The position numbers and the translations under genes were made by a program. The notes beneath the pieces were generated by a model, which saw nothing but the letters and a program-made list of their open reading frames with translations, ran no database searches and had not been told where the DNA came from. This document shows, in pieces, positions 20,852-31,175 of a stretch of DNA of 62,939 bases; positions within the stretch are counted from its first letter, which is position 1, and each line of letters opens with the position of its first letter. The stretch comes from Woeseiaceae bacterium (GTDB lineage Bacteria > Pseudomonadota > Gammaproteobacteria > Steroidobacterales > Woeseiaceae), in the NCBI GenBank assembly GCA_024640315.1, contig JAHEFF010000004.1:1-62939 (forward strand), given 5' to 3'.

Positions 20852-21376
20852 ATGCTTATGCGTACACTTATTGCAATCACCGCGGTTCTCATCGCCAGCG
20901 CCGTCATGGCGCAGACATACCGTTGGGTGGACGAAGACGGCGTGGTGCATTTTTCAGACCGCCCGGTGGAAGGCGCTGAGCAGATTTTTCTGCCACAACA
21001 GAGCCAGCCAAGCCGGCGGGTGTTTGCACCTCAGGCCCCCGCGGCTGGGCCGCGTGAGGAAGCAAGCGAGCCTGTCGCAGCGTTCAAATACGACGCACTG
21101 GAAATTGTGGCGCCCGCCCCGGAAGAAACGCTGTGGAACATAGAAGGCGTTCTGAACGTATCACTTCGGGTGACACCGGCGCTGCGCCAGGGCGACAAGA
21201 TTCGCGTGTACTTCGACGGCAAAGAGCAAATAGTGACTGGCACCAGCTTCCAGATCGAGGAGGTCTATCGCGGTGTGCACAACATCCAGGCGGAGATCAT
21301 CGACTCAACGGGTCGACTGATGACACGAAGCCTGCCGAACCGTTTTTACGTGCAGCAGAATTCCATCGCCCGCTAG
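20852..21376 (+). CDS. DUF4124 domain-containing secreted protein
   Basis: This 174-residue protein has a signal peptide (MLMRTLIAITAVLIASAVMA) and, right after cleavage, QTYRWVDEDGVVHFSDRP, the hallmark of DUF4124. A Pro/Ala/Gln-rich linker follows, then a beta-rich domain (RVTPALRQGDKIRVYFDGK...) resembling an Ig-like fold. Its function is unknown. Genes of this family sit between glnA and ntrB in several gammaproteobacteria, but no direct role in nitrogen control has been shown to my knowledge. The ntrB frame opens inside this gene. Confidence 0.85.
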   Translation: MLMRTLIAITAVLIASAVMAQTYRWVDEDGVVHFSDRPVEGAEQIFLPQQSQPSRRVFAPQAPAAGPREEASEPVAAFKYDALEIVAPAPEETLWNIEGVLNVSLRVTPALRQGDKIRVYFDGKEQIVTGTSFQIEEVYRGVHNIQAEIIDSTGRLMTRSLPNRFYVQQNSIAR

Positions 21377-21408
21377 AGCCAGGCGAGCCGGACCCACCCA
21401 CAAAAGAA

Positions 21409-22494
21409 ACGAAGGGCGGCGGAGAGCCACCCGGGCCCGAATACGTCTTTGACAACCTGACTACCGCTGTCGTCATCGTCGATAGCAGTCTCCTGATTCA
21501 GACCATCAATCCGGCCGCAGAAAACCTGCTCGGCATTAGCCAGGCCCGTGCCAGGCATCAGTCGTTGCTGCAACTTCTGGGCGACGACGACGAAATGCGG
21601 GACATCCTGATGCGGGTACTGTCGACCGGCGCCGCTTATGCGAATGAGATGCGCTTGCCGCGCACTGAAATTCATTCCGGCGAGCGCCTGATTGACTGTC
21701 GCGTCTCGATGCTACAACGCCCCGGTTGTAATGATGCGTTGCTTGTCGAAATGGCCGATGTCACGCGACGCTCGAAGATCAGCCGGGAAAATGCGCTTCT
21801 CATTCAGCACGGCGCCGGACGACAGATGATCCGGCAGCTTGCGCATGAAATCAAAAATCCCCTGGGCGGTCTGCGCGGCGCAGCGCAGTTGCTTGAGCGG
21901 CAACTCGATAGTGCTGAGCTGAAGGAATATACGGAAGTCATTATCAGCGAGGCTGATCGACTTGCGGCGCTGGTTGATACGTTGTTGGGTCCCGGCGGAC
22001 CACCGAACAAACAGCCAGTGAATATTCACGAACTTCTTGAATACGTCATGCGGCTGGTAGAACCGGAGCTCGGCGCGCGCATCCGCACCCGGCGCGATTA
22101 TGATCCGGGCTTGCCGGACATCGAACTCGACCGTGATCTCATGGTGCAGGCGTTTCTGAACCTTGTGCAAAACGCAATAACGGCTCTCGATGGGCAGGGG
22201 CATATTACCTTGCGCAGCCGCGCCCTTATGAATTTCACGATTGGCGACGTTCGCTATCCTGTGGTGGCCAGCATTGAAGTTGAGGATGACGGCCCCGGAA
22301 TTCCCCCGGGGCTGCAAGACTCGGTCTTTTATCCACTGGTTACGAGCCGACCGGACGGGACCGGCCTTGGACTGCCAACGGCACAGGAGCTCATCAGCAG
22401 GCATGGCGGGCTGATCGAGTTTGAAAGCCGTCCAGGCAAAACCATCTTCCAGGTGCGCATACCGCTCGATACCGGAGAGGCGAAAGGTGGATAA
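21409..22494 (+). CDS. ntrB: Nitrogen regulation sensor histidine kinase NtrB (GlnL), start uncertain
   Basis: NtrB phosphorylates NtrC when nitrogen is scarce, under PII control. A PAS domain (VFDNLTTAVVIVDSSLLIQ), the H-box LAHEIKNPLGGLRGAAQLL, N-box LNLVQNAITAL and G boxes DDGPGIPPGL and GTGLGL are all present. No in-frame ATG, GTG or TTG lies between the DUF4124 stop (21376) and the PAS domain. I begin at ACG 21409, whose context would be a natural start if it were ATG; CTG 21457 (345 residues) and GTG 21133 (453 residues, overlapping DUF4124 by 244 bases) are alternatives. E. coli NtrB has 349 residues. Product identity is certain, start is not. Confidence 0.9.
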   Translation, partial: TKGGGEPPGPEYVFDNLTTAVVIVDSSLLIQTINPAAENLLGISQARARHQSLLQLLGDDDEMRDILMRVLSTGAAYANEMRLPRTEIHSGERLIDCRVSMLQRPGCNDALLVEMADVTRRSKISRENALLIQHGAGRQMIRQLAHEIKNPLGGLRGAAQLLERQLDSAELKEYTEVIISEADRLAALVDTLLGPGGPPNKQPVNIHELLEYVMRLVEPELGARIRTRRDYDPGLPDIELDRDLMVQAFLNLVQNAITALDGQGHITLRSRALMNFTIGDVRYPVVASIEVEDDGPGIPPGLQDSVFYPLVTSRPDGTGLGLPTAQELISRHGGLIEFESRPGKTIFQVRIPLDTGEAKGG

Positions 22495-23883
22495 ACCACT
22501 TCGCGTTTGGGTTGTTGATGATGACCAGTCGGTCCGCTGGGTGCTGGAAAAGGCTCTGCGCCAGGCCGATATGGATACCCGGAGTTTTGAACGTGGCGAA
22601 CTTCTGCTTGAAGCGCTGGAATCAGATGAGCCGGATGTCCTTATCACCGATGTGCGCATGCCGGGAATGGATGGCCTGACGCTGCTGGATCGGCTCAGCA
22701 GGCAGTCGCCGGATCTGCCGGTTATCGTCGTCACCGCGCACTCCGATCTGGAAAACGCTGTTGCTGCCTATCAGGGTGGTGCGTTCGAGTACCTGCCGAA
22801 ACCTTTTGATGTTGACGAGGCCGTAGAGCTGGTCGAAAAGGCGGCGCGGCACAGCGGCTACGCCGTATCTGACAAACCGGGGCGGGGCGATGGCATTCCG
22901 TCGTTGATCGGGCAGGCGCCGGCCATGCAGGAGGTCTTCCGTTCGATCGGGCGCCTTGCGCGCTCGAGTATGACGGTTCTCATCACTGGTGAATCGGGGA
23001 CCGGGAAAGAACTTGTCGCGCGGGCACTGCACCAGCATAGCCCGCGCGCGAAAAAGCCATTTGTCGCACTGAACACCTCGGCCATTGCCGCGGAGCTGCT
23101 CGAATCCGAGTTGTTCGGCCATGAACGAGGGGCGTTTACCGGCGCGGAGTCGCGCCGCATCGGCCGCTTCGAGCAGGCAGACGGAGGTACGCTCTTCCTG
23201 GATGAGATAGGCGATATGTCGCCGGCGCTGCAAACGAGGTTGCTGCGCGTCCTCGCGGAAAGCGAGTTTTATCGTGTCGGTGGGCAGACATCCATTACCG
23301 TCGATGTGCGAGTCATCGCCGCCACGAACCAGGATCTTGCCAAGGCGGTGAGTGAAGGGAGATTTCGCGAGGACCTTTATCATCGCCTCAATGTGATGCG
23401 CATCAACACGCCGCCACTCCGTCAACGACGCGAGGATATTCCGCTTCTGTTTAATCATTACCTTGCCGACGCGGGCCAGGAACTCGGCGCACCGGCAAAA
23501 AGCGTAAACAGCGAAGCAATGGATATGCTGCAGAGTTATGCATGGCCTGGCAATGTACGACAGCTCGTCAACGCTACGAGACGACTGACCGTCACAGCGC
23601 CGGGCGGTGTCATCACCGCGCTTGATGTACCCGAGGATCTGGGTGGAACGGCAAACGCAAGAGGCGCCCAGGAAGAATGGACACAGAGCCTTGGTCACTG
23701 GGCAGAGAAGGCGCTCGCACACCACCCCCGGAAGCCACTCGTCGAATCCGCGTTACCCGAGTTTGAGAAAACGCTCATCCGGATCGCGTTGAACAAGGCA
23801 AAGGGCCACCGTCAGGAGGCCGCCAGGCTGCTCGGCTGGGGGCGCAATACCCTGACGCGGAAAATTCGCGCTCTTGACCTCGA

Positions 23884-23887
<4 letters not shown>
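22487..23887 (+). CDS. ntrC: Nitrogen regulation response regulator NtrC (GlnG)
   Basis: NtrC is the sigma-54 activator of nitrogen-starvation genes such as glnA. The 466-residue protein has a receiver domain with acidic pocket VVDDD and phospho-acceptor Asp55 (VLITDVRMPG), the AAA+ domain with Walker A GESGTGKE and the sigma-54-contacting GAFTGA loop, Walker B LFLDEIGDM, and a Fis-type HTH at the C-terminus (GHRQEAARLLGWGRNTLTRKI). It starts at GTG 22487 and overlaps the ntrB stop by eight bases, so kinase and regulator are translationally coupled. Confidence 0.98.
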
Positions 23888-24831
<944 letters not shown>

Positions 24832-24891
24832 GGTTCGATATTCTTGCCGCGCGCGATCTTACACATCTATTGATGCAAAATGCAGGTTGTC

Positions 24892-25356
24892 ATGTTCAGC
24901 CTGATACTTTTTGAGCCGGAGATCCCACCGAACACCGGCAACATCATACGCCTTTGTGCCAATACCGGCACAAAGCTGAACCTTGTTGAGCCCCTCGGTT
25001 TTGAACTCGATGAACCACGCCTGAAACGGGCCGGGCTTGATTACCGCGAGTTTGCGGATGTACAGGTGCACGCGACGCTCGATGTGTGTCTGGAGAAGCT
25101 TGGCAACCCTCGAGTTTTCGCGTTGAGTACTCGCGGCGGCACGAGCTACGCGGCTCCTGAGTTCAGGGATGGCGACGCTTTTCTCTTTGGCCCCGAAACA
25201 AGGGGATTGCCGCAGGGGGTAATCGATTCCTTGCCGCCAGGGCAATGCCTGAGGTTGCCGATGCGCGGCGGCAGCCGGAGCCTGAATCTGTCGAACTGCG
25301 CCGCTGTTGTGGTTTACGAAGCGTGGCGCCAGGCAGGCTTCGAAGGCGGGGCCTGA
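24892..25356 (+). CDS. trmL: tRNA (cytidine/uridine-34 2'-O)-methyltransferase TrmL
   Basis: This SPOUT-family enzyme methylates the wobble ribose of tRNA-Leu isoacceptors. The 154-residue form from ATG 24892 begins MFSLILFEPEIPPNTGNIIR, the family start, and AGG lies five bases upstream; the ATG at 24880 would add four residues without a binding site. The knot motifs LFGPETRGLP and LRLPMRGGSRSLNLSNCAAV are intact. It is divergent from pyrD and convergent with gpsA; the 126 bases beyond its stop show nothing clear. Confidence 0.95.
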   Translation: MFSLILFEPEIPPNTGNIIRLCANTGTKLNLVEPLGFELDEPRLKRAGLDYREFADVQVHATLDVCLEKLGNPRVFALSTRGGTSYAAPEFRDGDAFLFGPETRGLPQGVIDSLPPGQCLRLPMRGGSRSLNLSNCAAVVVYEAWRQAGFEGGA

Positions 25357-25482
25357 AGCAGAAATGTGAAAGCAACGGCAGAATTAGAAGCGTTACCAGC
25401 GAAGCGATAGCTGGCGTATTGAACCCGCCACGAGCGCAGGCAGCTCGCAGCTCCAATAATGATATGCCAGGCGCAGCAGGTT

Positions 25483-26487
25483 TCACTCGGGTTTCAGGGC
25501 ACGGCCCATTAACGCGCTAACCGCATCCCGTGGCGAGACGTCTTCATAAAGAATCCGGTAGATTTCGCTGCAAATCGGCATCACCACATTCCTTTCTTCC
25601 GCGACCTGCCTGACCGCTTTGGCGGCCAGCACACCTTCGACGACTTGTTGAATTTCTTCCTGCGCCTCGGCGACCGTCTTACCGCTCGCCAGCAGCAGGC
25701 CCATGCGCCGGTTTCTTGACTGGTCGTCGGTGCAAGTCAGCACGAGGTCGCCCATGCCGGCAAGCCCCGTGAAGGTGTCCTGCCTGGCGCCGAGCGCGAC
25801 GCCGAGTCGGGTCATCTCGACAAGGCCACGATTGATCAATGCAATGCGGGTGTTGGCACCAAAACCGAGACCGTCAGACAGACCGGCGCCAATAGCGAGG
25901 ACGTTCTTTACGGCACCACCTACCTCGACGCCGATCATGTCCTCCGAGGTATAAGCGCGGAATTTGTCGCTGGACAAAGCGGTTGCCAATTCGCCGGCGA
26001 AGTCCGGGTCATTCGCGGCAATGGTCATAGCGGTGGGTAAACCCTCGCCGACTTCCGAGGCAAATGTAGGCCCGGACAGAACCGCAACCGGGCGGTCACC
26101 GCCAAGAACCTCCATTGCAACCTGGTGCGGCAATTTGCCGGTCGATAACTCGAAGCCCTTGGTTGCCCATGAAACGCGAGTGTCGTCCTCGAGAAGTGGT
26201 GCAATTTTCGTCAGGGTTTCACGCAGTCCGTGACTCGGCACGGAAATGAGAACATCCCTGGCGCCCTTCAGGCACAGTGCAAGGTCCGGTTCAACGCGCA
26301 GGTTGTCCGGAAATTCGATGCCCGGCAAGTAACGATTGTTCACGCGTTGCGTGGACATGTCGCTGAGTTGCGAGCGATCCCTGCCCCATAACCTCACCTC
26401 TCGCCCGCTTCGGGCAAACTGCAATGCCAGCGCCGTTCCCCAGGAACCAGCGCCAAGAACCGCAATCGGTGACTTTTCGGACGACAT
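25483..26487 (-). CDS. gpsA: NAD(P)H-dependent glycerol-3-phosphate dehydrogenase
   Basis: GpsA reduces dihydroxyacetone phosphate to sn-glycerol-3-phosphate for phospholipids. The 334-residue protein has the Rossmann motif VLGAGSWGTALA, the catalytic-lysine region GGAVKNVLAIGAGLSDGLGFG and the C-terminal GLAGMGDLVLTC. It is the last gene of the rhodanese-grxC-secB-gpsA run, an order shared with E. coli (yibN-grxC-secB-gpsA). It starts eight bases after secB. Confidence 0.97.
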   Translation of the reverse strand: MSSEKSPIAVLGAGSWGTALALQFARSGREVRLWGRDRSQLSDMSTQRVNNRYLPGIEFPDNLRVEPDLALCLKGARDVLISVPSHGLRETLTKIAPLLEDDTRVSWATKGFELSTGKLPHQVAMEVLGGDRPVAVLSGPTFASEVGEGLPTAMTIAANDPDFAGELATALSSDKFRAYTSEDMIGVEVGGAVKNVLAIGAGLSDGLGFGANTRIALINRGLVEMTRLGVALGARQDTFTGLAGMGDLVLTCTDDQSRNRRMGLLLASGKTVAEAQEEIQQVVEGVLAAKAVRQVAEERNVVMPICSEIYRILYEDVSPRDAVSALMGRALKPE

Positions 26488-26495
26488 GTTGGCTC

Positions 26496-26996
26496 TTAGT
26501 GTGTGCTCCCGTCGCCGTTACCGGGTGCAGATTCCGCGTTCGCTTCCGCTTCCGCCTTTGCCTGGGCCATACCCTGAGCAAAAAGCGCATCAAAATTGAT
26601 CGGTTGCAGAACAAACTCGGGAAAACCGCCCTTCGAAACCATGCTGGCGATCGACTCGCGGGCATAGGGGTAAAGGATGTTCGGGCAAAAGCTGCCGACA
26701 ATCGCCTTGAACTCATCGCCGCTGTAACCCGAGACATGAAACAAACCTGCCTGGTGAAGCTCAATGAGAAAAACGGTCTTATCGTCTTCTTTCGCCTCGA
26801 CGGTAATGGTCAGCACTACTTCGTGATTGTTTTCCGAACCCGCCGTATGAGAACTGCGAAGATTCAGGTCAGTTTTCGGTGACCAGTCGGTTCGTGAGAA
26901 AACCTGGGGTGTGTTGGGCGACTCGAATGAAAAATCCTTGATGTAGATTTTCTGAATTGCCAGTTGTTTGTCAGTTGCTTGTTCGTTTTCTGCCAT
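26496..26996 (-). CDS. secB: Protein-export chaperone SecB
   Basis: SecB keeps preproteins unfolded and hands them to SecA. The 166-residue protein contains the family core IQKIYIKDFSFESPNTPQVF, CPNILYPYARE and GGFPEFVLQPINFDALFA, followed by an Ala/Glu-rich tail. It lies between grxC and gpsA as in E. coli. SecB is characteristic of proteobacteria. Confidence 0.98.
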   Translation of the reverse strand: MAENEQATDKQLAIQKIYIKDFSFESPNTPQVFSRTDWSPKTDLNLRSSHTAGSENNHEVVLTITVEAKEDDKTVFLIELHQAGLFHVSGYSGDEFKAIVGSFCPNILYPYARESIASMVSKGGFPEFVLQPINFDALFAQGMAQAKAEAEANAESAPGNGDGSTH

Positions 26997-27025
26997 TGTC
27001 GTGATCCTGCTATGAATTAATTCTG

Positions 27026-27301
27026 TTATGTGTCGTCGCTGAGACCGAGCATTTTGTCGAGTTCGCCACTTTTGTCCAGCGCGTACAATTCGTCGAAACC
27101 GCCAATCGGCTGCTCGTCGATTAATATTTGTGGAACAGTCCAGCGACCGCTGAGCGCTTCCATTTCTTTCCTGAGCTCATAGTTGCCGCCTACAGGAACT
27201 TCCTTCCACTCAAGGCCCTTCTTCTGCAGAAGCATACGCGCAGCAACGCAATATGGGCACTGATCCGAGCCGTACAACGTGATTCTGGTTTTATCCGTCA
27301 T
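27026..27301 (-). CDS. grxC: Glutaredoxin 3
   Basis: This 91-residue glutathione-dependent disulfide reductase has the dithiol active site CPYC (after ITLYGSDQ), the cis-proline TVP motif, and the GG-F-DEL glutathione-binding segment IGGFDELYAL. It sits 29 bases upstream of secB and 33 bases downstream of the rhodanese gene on the same strand. Confidence 0.96.
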   Translation of the reverse strand: MTDKTRITLYGSDQCPYCVAARMLLQKKGLEWKEVPVGGNYELRKEMEALSGRWTVPQILIDEQPIGGFDELYALDKSGELDKMLGLSDDT

Positions 27302-27334
27302 GGGCTGAGAGCTCCATAAGGAGCACAGGTCGTC

Positions 27335-27790
27335 CTATTTCTTGCTTTTGCTTTTGCTCTTGGTCTTCTTTGCTGCGACCAGCGGCAGGTTTGCCTGGGT
27401 CCACGCTGTGAGACCGCCTTTAAGACCGTAAACGCTTTCGAAACCGGCTTTTCGCAACGTGTTGGCGGCACGACTGCTCGTCATCCCGGCATCGCAAACG
27501 GTGAGGATCGGTTTCGAGCCAAGTTTCTTAAGTTTCTCGGATTCGGCGTCGAGCTCGTCCATGGGAATGTTCTTTGCATTGACAATATGCCCGCGGGCAA
27601 ACGCCTCGGCATTTCGCAGGTCGATCACAACAGCGTCCGCGTTAATCAATGCCACTGCGTCCTGTGGCTCCACGTTCGTAATGCCGAGCGACTTGCGGCG
27701 GAGCTCGGTGAAGATCAGCAGGAAGAAGCTGAACACCAGGGCGCCCACCAGAAGCGCGTGATTAGAGGTAAATTCTAGATACGTATTCAT
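27335..27790 (-). CDS. Membrane-anchored rhodanese-like protein (YibN type)
   Basis: This 151-residue protein has an N-terminal membrane helix (HALLVGALVFSFFLLIF) and one cytoplasmic rhodanese domain. The active-site cysteine is in the six-residue loop CDAGMT, and the CH2-like segments DLRNAEAFARGHI and GLKGGLTAW are present. The C-terminus is a lysine-serine tail (KKTKSKSKSKK). It corresponds to E. coli YibN, first gene of yibN-grxC-secB-gpsA; its sulfur acceptor is unknown. Confidence 0.9.
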   Translation of the reverse strand: MNTYLEFTSNHALLVGALVFSFFLLIFTELRRKSLGITNVEPQDAVALINADAVVIDLRNAEAFARGHIVNAKNIPMDELDAESEKLKKLGSKPILTVCDAGMTSSRAANTLRKAGFESVYGLKGGLTAWTQANLPLVAAKKTKSKSKSKK

Positions 27791-27895
27791 CTTTCAATTC
27801 AGCGGCATCGATATGGCTGCCGCGGCCAAACCACCAGTATACCAGCGTGAACACATCGCTGGTGCAATGATAAGCAATACAATTACACTCCCCTC

Positions 27896-29053
27896 ATGAA
27901 GGCAAAGCTCCAGCTGTCCGTTTTCCTGCTAGCCGCCTGCGCATGGACCTATGCGCAGGACTCTGAGCTGACCCAGATCAAGGAGCGTGAGCTTGAGCAG
28001 GTTCGCGAGAAGATCAGCGACCTCAAATCGAGCATGGACCGGCAGGCTGCCGAGCGCGATCGAATTTCCGGAGACCTACAGGCCGCCGAAGTGCTGATAG
28101 CGGAGCAGCGCAGTCACCTGAAGGACCTGGAGCGGCAGCGCGACTTTAGCGAAAAGAAGAAGGCGGAGCTGGAGGAAAAGCTCGCAAACCGCAAGGCCGA
28201 GCTCAACGCTGAAAGCGAGCAGCTTGCGGCGCAGGTGGTGGCCGCCTACACGAGCGGCGAGCAGGAACGCATTAAGTTGCTTCTCAACCAGCACGACCCG
28301 GCAACCCTCGGCCGGGTCCTCACCTATTATCGCTATATGAGCGAGTTTCGCGGCAATAACATCGAAACGGTCAACGGCCACATTGCGGAACTGGCCGATC
28401 TCCAGGAACAGGCCGCCCGTGAGGAGGCCCGGCTGGCGGGCCTGGCACGGGCTCGCACAGCGGAGCTGACAGAGCTCAACGCAGCCCAGGAAAACCGGCA
28501 GGCGCTTCTTGTTTCGCTGAAATCGCGGATAGCCGATGAAGGATCCGAGATCGAGCGGCTTGCGGCCGAGGAGCAGGATCTCGCCAGGCTCATCGCCGAA
28601 CTGACCAGCATCCTGTCGGACTATCCCATTACCTCGGAAGAGCCATTCAGCAAATATAAAGGCCGGCTTACCTGGCCGGTTGCCGGAAACCTGTTGCACG
28701 ATTTCGGCCAACCACGATCGAGCAGCAGCGTGAAATGGAACGGCGTCGTGCTCGCAGCACCGCGTGGTCGCGAAGTGCGTTCCATTTATCATGGGCGGGT
28801 TGTCTTCGCAGACTGGCTGGCGGGCATGGGTTTGCTGGTCATAGTCGATCATGGTGAAGGATTCATGTCGTTATACGGCTATAACGAAACCACGCTAAAG
28901 AGCGCCGGCGACTGGGTCGCGCCCGGAGATGTCATTGCGACTGTCGGCGACAGCGGGGGTCAGCAACAGACTGGTCTGTACTTCGAAGTGCGTCAGGGCA
29001 CCAGGCCGTTGAATCCCCGGACCTGGGTGGTCCGGCAACCGAAGACAGGTTGA
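27896..29053 (+). CDS. envC: Murein hydrolase activator EnvC (degenerate LytM/M23 protein)
   Basis: EnvC activates amidases AmiA/B at the division septum. The 385-residue protein has a signal peptide (LSVFLLAACAWTYA), a long coiled coil of about 220 residues rich in Glu, Arg, Leu and Gln, then a C-terminal M23/LytM domain. The metal ligands are degenerate: the first His position reads KWNG and the later HxH region reads LYGYNE, so it should be an activator and not a peptidase. It heads envC-ctpA-yibQ, divergent from the rhodanese gene. Confidence 0.92.
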   Translation: MKAKLQLSVFLLAACAWTYAQDSELTQIKERELEQVREKISDLKSSMDRQAAERDRISGDLQAAEVLIAEQRSHLKDLERQRDFSEKKKAELEEKLANRKAELNAESEQLAAQVVAAYTSGEQERIKLLLNQHDPATLGRVLTYYRYMSEFRGNNIETVNGHIAELADLQEQAAREEARLAGLARARTAELTELNAAQENRQALLVSLKSRIADEGSEIERLAAEEQDLARLIAELTSILSDYPITSEEPFSKYKGRLTWPVAGNLLHDFGQPRSSSSVKWNGVVLAAPRGREVRSIYHGRVVFADWLAGMGLLVIVDHGEGFMSLYGYNETTLKSAGDWVAPGDVIATVGDSGGQQQTGLYFEVRQGTRPLNPRTWVVRQPKTG

Positions 29054-29154
29054 TTGCCGGTTCCAGGCGTTGCTACGAGCGGCTTCGATGGCGAATGTGC
29101 TATCGTCTGGAAGGCTTTTCCGATGAGAGGCGGATTGGCAGCGATGGAGCGTCC

Positions 29155-30396
29155 ATGTCACTGAAAACAAGAGGAATTCTGGTCCTCGTTATCGGCAGCA
29201 TTCTGGGTGTCAGCTTGTCTGTGGGTGGCGGTATGCTCGCTAATCGCGCCAAATCGCCTGTTCATGAGCTGACCTGGGAGCAGGCCCACCTGCTGACCGA
29301 GGTAATGGACCGCGTCAAACGAGATTACGTCGATCCGATCGACGATGCCGAGCTCCTGGAAAATGCGATTCGCGGCATGGTTGCGGACCTCGATCGGCAT
29401 TCGGCCTTTCTCGATGCGGAGGAATACCAGGACATTCGCGTTAGCACGACCGGCAGGTACTCCGGGGTCGGACTGGAAGTCAGCAATTCGGACGATCGTA
29501 TTCTCGTCATTGCACCGATCGATGGCACTCCGGCGCAACGTGCTGGTGTGGAAGCCGGCGACGAGATCATCGAGATCGATGAAATGTCGGTTCAGGACGA
29601 CGGGCTGGACGACACGATTGACAGGCTGCGCGGCAAGGCAGGCACGTCGGTGTCAATCAAGGTCAGACGGCCGGACTACGACGACCCGCTTACTTTTAAA
29701 CTGACCCGGCAAAAGATCCGGGTGGCGAGCGTCCGGCACGAGGTCCTCGACCAGTCAATCGGCTACTTGCGCCTCAGTCAGTTCGTCGACTCAACCTCCG
29801 ATGAGGCCAGCCGGGCGATCGATGAAATGATGGCGGAGGCACAGGAGCTGAGCGGCGGGATGTTAACCGGGCTGATCCTGGATTTGCGCAACAACCCGGG
29901 CGGTATGCTCGATTCGGCCGTCGATATATCCGATCTCTTTCTGGACGACGGTGTCATTGTTTCCGCGCAGGGCCGGACGCCCGAGTCCAGGTTCACGCGG
30001 CTGGCCCGCCGGGGCGACATCCTTGATGGTGCAAGCATTGCTGTGCTGGTAAATGCCGGCTCTGCCTCTGCATCCGAAATAGTCGCTGGAGCCCTGCAGG
30101 ACCATAATCGGGCAACCATCATTGGCACGCGCACCTTCGGCAAAGGCCTTGTACAAACGGTCATGCCGCTTTCCAGGGGGCGCGCTATCAAGCTTACGAC
30201 ATCGCACTATTACACGCCGTCCGGTGATTCCATCAACGGCATCGGCGTATCCCCGGACGTCTACGTCGAGAGCGGCCGCGGCTACCCCAATCAAAGCCTG
30301 AACGGTCGTTTGGATCGGGAAAACGACGCTCAGCTCATCGAGGCACTGGAGCTCATTCGCAATGGGCATGTTATGCATTCACGAGCGGCAGATTAA
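29155..30396 (+). CDS. ctpA: S41 carboxyl-terminal processing peptidase (CtpA/Prc family)
   Basis: This 413-residue periplasmic protease has a signal-anchor (ILVLVIGSILGVSLSVGGGML), a PDZ domain (GVGLEVSNSDDRILVIAPIDG...), and the S41 catalytic part with Ser in NAGSASASEIVAGAL and Lys in GTRTFGKGLVQ. ATG 29155 has GGAG five bases upstream; the longer frame from 29050 would start inside envC's stop. Such proteases degrade periplasmic proteins and peptidoglycan hydrolases. The order envC-ctpA-yibQ matches Pseudomonas. Confidence 0.95.
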   Translation: MSLKTRGILVLVIGSILGVSLSVGGGMLANRAKSPVHELTWEQAHLLTEVMDRVKRDYVDPIDDAELLENAIRGMVADLDRHSAFLDAEEYQDIRVSTTGRYSGVGLEVSNSDDRILVIAPIDGTPAQRAGVEAGDEIIEIDEMSVQDDGLDDTIDRLRGKAGTSVSIKVRRPDYDDPLTFKLTRQKIRVASVRHEVLDQSIGYLRLSQFVDSTSDEASRAIDEMMAEAQELSGGMLTGLILDLRNNPGGMLDSAVDISDLFLDDGVIVSAQGRTPESRFTRLARRGDILDGASIAVLVNAGSASASEIVAGALQDHNRATIIGTRTFGKGLVQTVMPLSRGRAIKLTTSHYYTPSGDSINGIGVSPDVYVESGRGYPNQSLNGRLDRENDAQLIEALELIRNGHVMHSRAAD

Positions 30397-31171
30397 GACA
30401 CCCTTTGGTTGGCTGGTCGCGCTGGCGATCTTTTTTGTAAACCCGGCGTACGCCGATTCCCTGCGACCGCGAATTGCAATCATCATTGACGACCTGGGCT
30501 ATGAACGCGCCGCTGGCGAACGGGCAATCGAGTTGCCGGGGCCGCTTGCCTACGCGGTGTTGCCTGGCACGCCACAAGCGATCCACCTGGCGGACGCGGC
30601 GCATGCGGCTGGTAAGGAAGTGCTTCTGCATTTACCGCTTCAGGCGCAGGAACACGTCGAGCCGGCGGAGCCCGGCAGTTTGCTGCTGGACATGAGCCGC
30701 AAACAATTTGCAGCGGCATTCGCCGCGGACCTGCAATCAGTGCCACACATGATTGGCGTCAATACGCACCGTGGCAGCCTGCTTACCCGGCATCCTGGCC
30801 ACATGCGCTGGTTGATGGATGAGATCGTCCTGCGGGGCAACCTGTTTTTTATCGACAGCTACACGACGGCGCAGAGCGTTGCGCTCAGTATTGCTCGTGA
30901 AAACAGCGTGCCGTCTGTGAAGCGGGATGTGTTTCTGGACCCGGACCGGTATCCGGAAACCGTTGAGCGGGAGTTTGCGAGACTAAAAAAAATTGCACGA
31001 CGGCAGGGTTTCGCCGTCGGCATTGGTCACCCTTATCCGGCGACACTTGACTACCTTGAACTCACACTGCCGGAACTCGTCAGCGAAGGATACGATCTCA
31101 TCCGGATCAGCGACCTGATCGCAACCGAGGATCCGCCACGGCGCGGGACGTTGCGGTTTTCAGGGGAGTAG
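30362..31171 (+). CDS. Divergent polysaccharide deacetylase family protein (YibQ)
   Basis: This 269-residue protein has a signal peptide (WLVALAIFFVNPAYA) and the PF04748 fold: IAIIIDDLGYERAAGERAIELPG at the start and GVNTHRGSLLT where relatives have GVNNHMGS. The N-terminal Asp-Asp metal pair and a late GIGHPYPATL are retained, but activity is unproven in the family. It overlaps ctpA by 35 bases; ATG 30368 is an equally possible start. Its place after envC and ctpA suggests a cell-envelope role. Confidence 0.85.
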   Translation: MGMLCIHERQIKTPFGWLVALAIFFVNPAYADSLRPRIAIIIDDLGYERAAGERAIELPGPLAYAVLPGTPQAIHLADAAHAAGKEVLLHLPLQAQEHVEPAEPGSLLLDMSRKQFAAAFAADLQSVPHMIGVNTHRGSLLTRHPGHMRWLMDEIVLRGNLFFIDSYTTAQSVALSIARENSVPSVKRDVFLDPDRYPETVEREFARLKKIARRQGFAVGIGHPYPATLDYLELTLPELVSEGYDLIRISDLIATEDPPRRGTLRFSGE

Positions 31172-31175
31172 TTCC

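Noticed and set aside
21301..21376. Possible -1 frameshift fusing DUF4124 with NtrB
   Set aside because: No canonical slippery heptamer with a following structure is seen; only a run of T (TTTTTA). Kept as a possible explanation for the missing ntrB start but not called.
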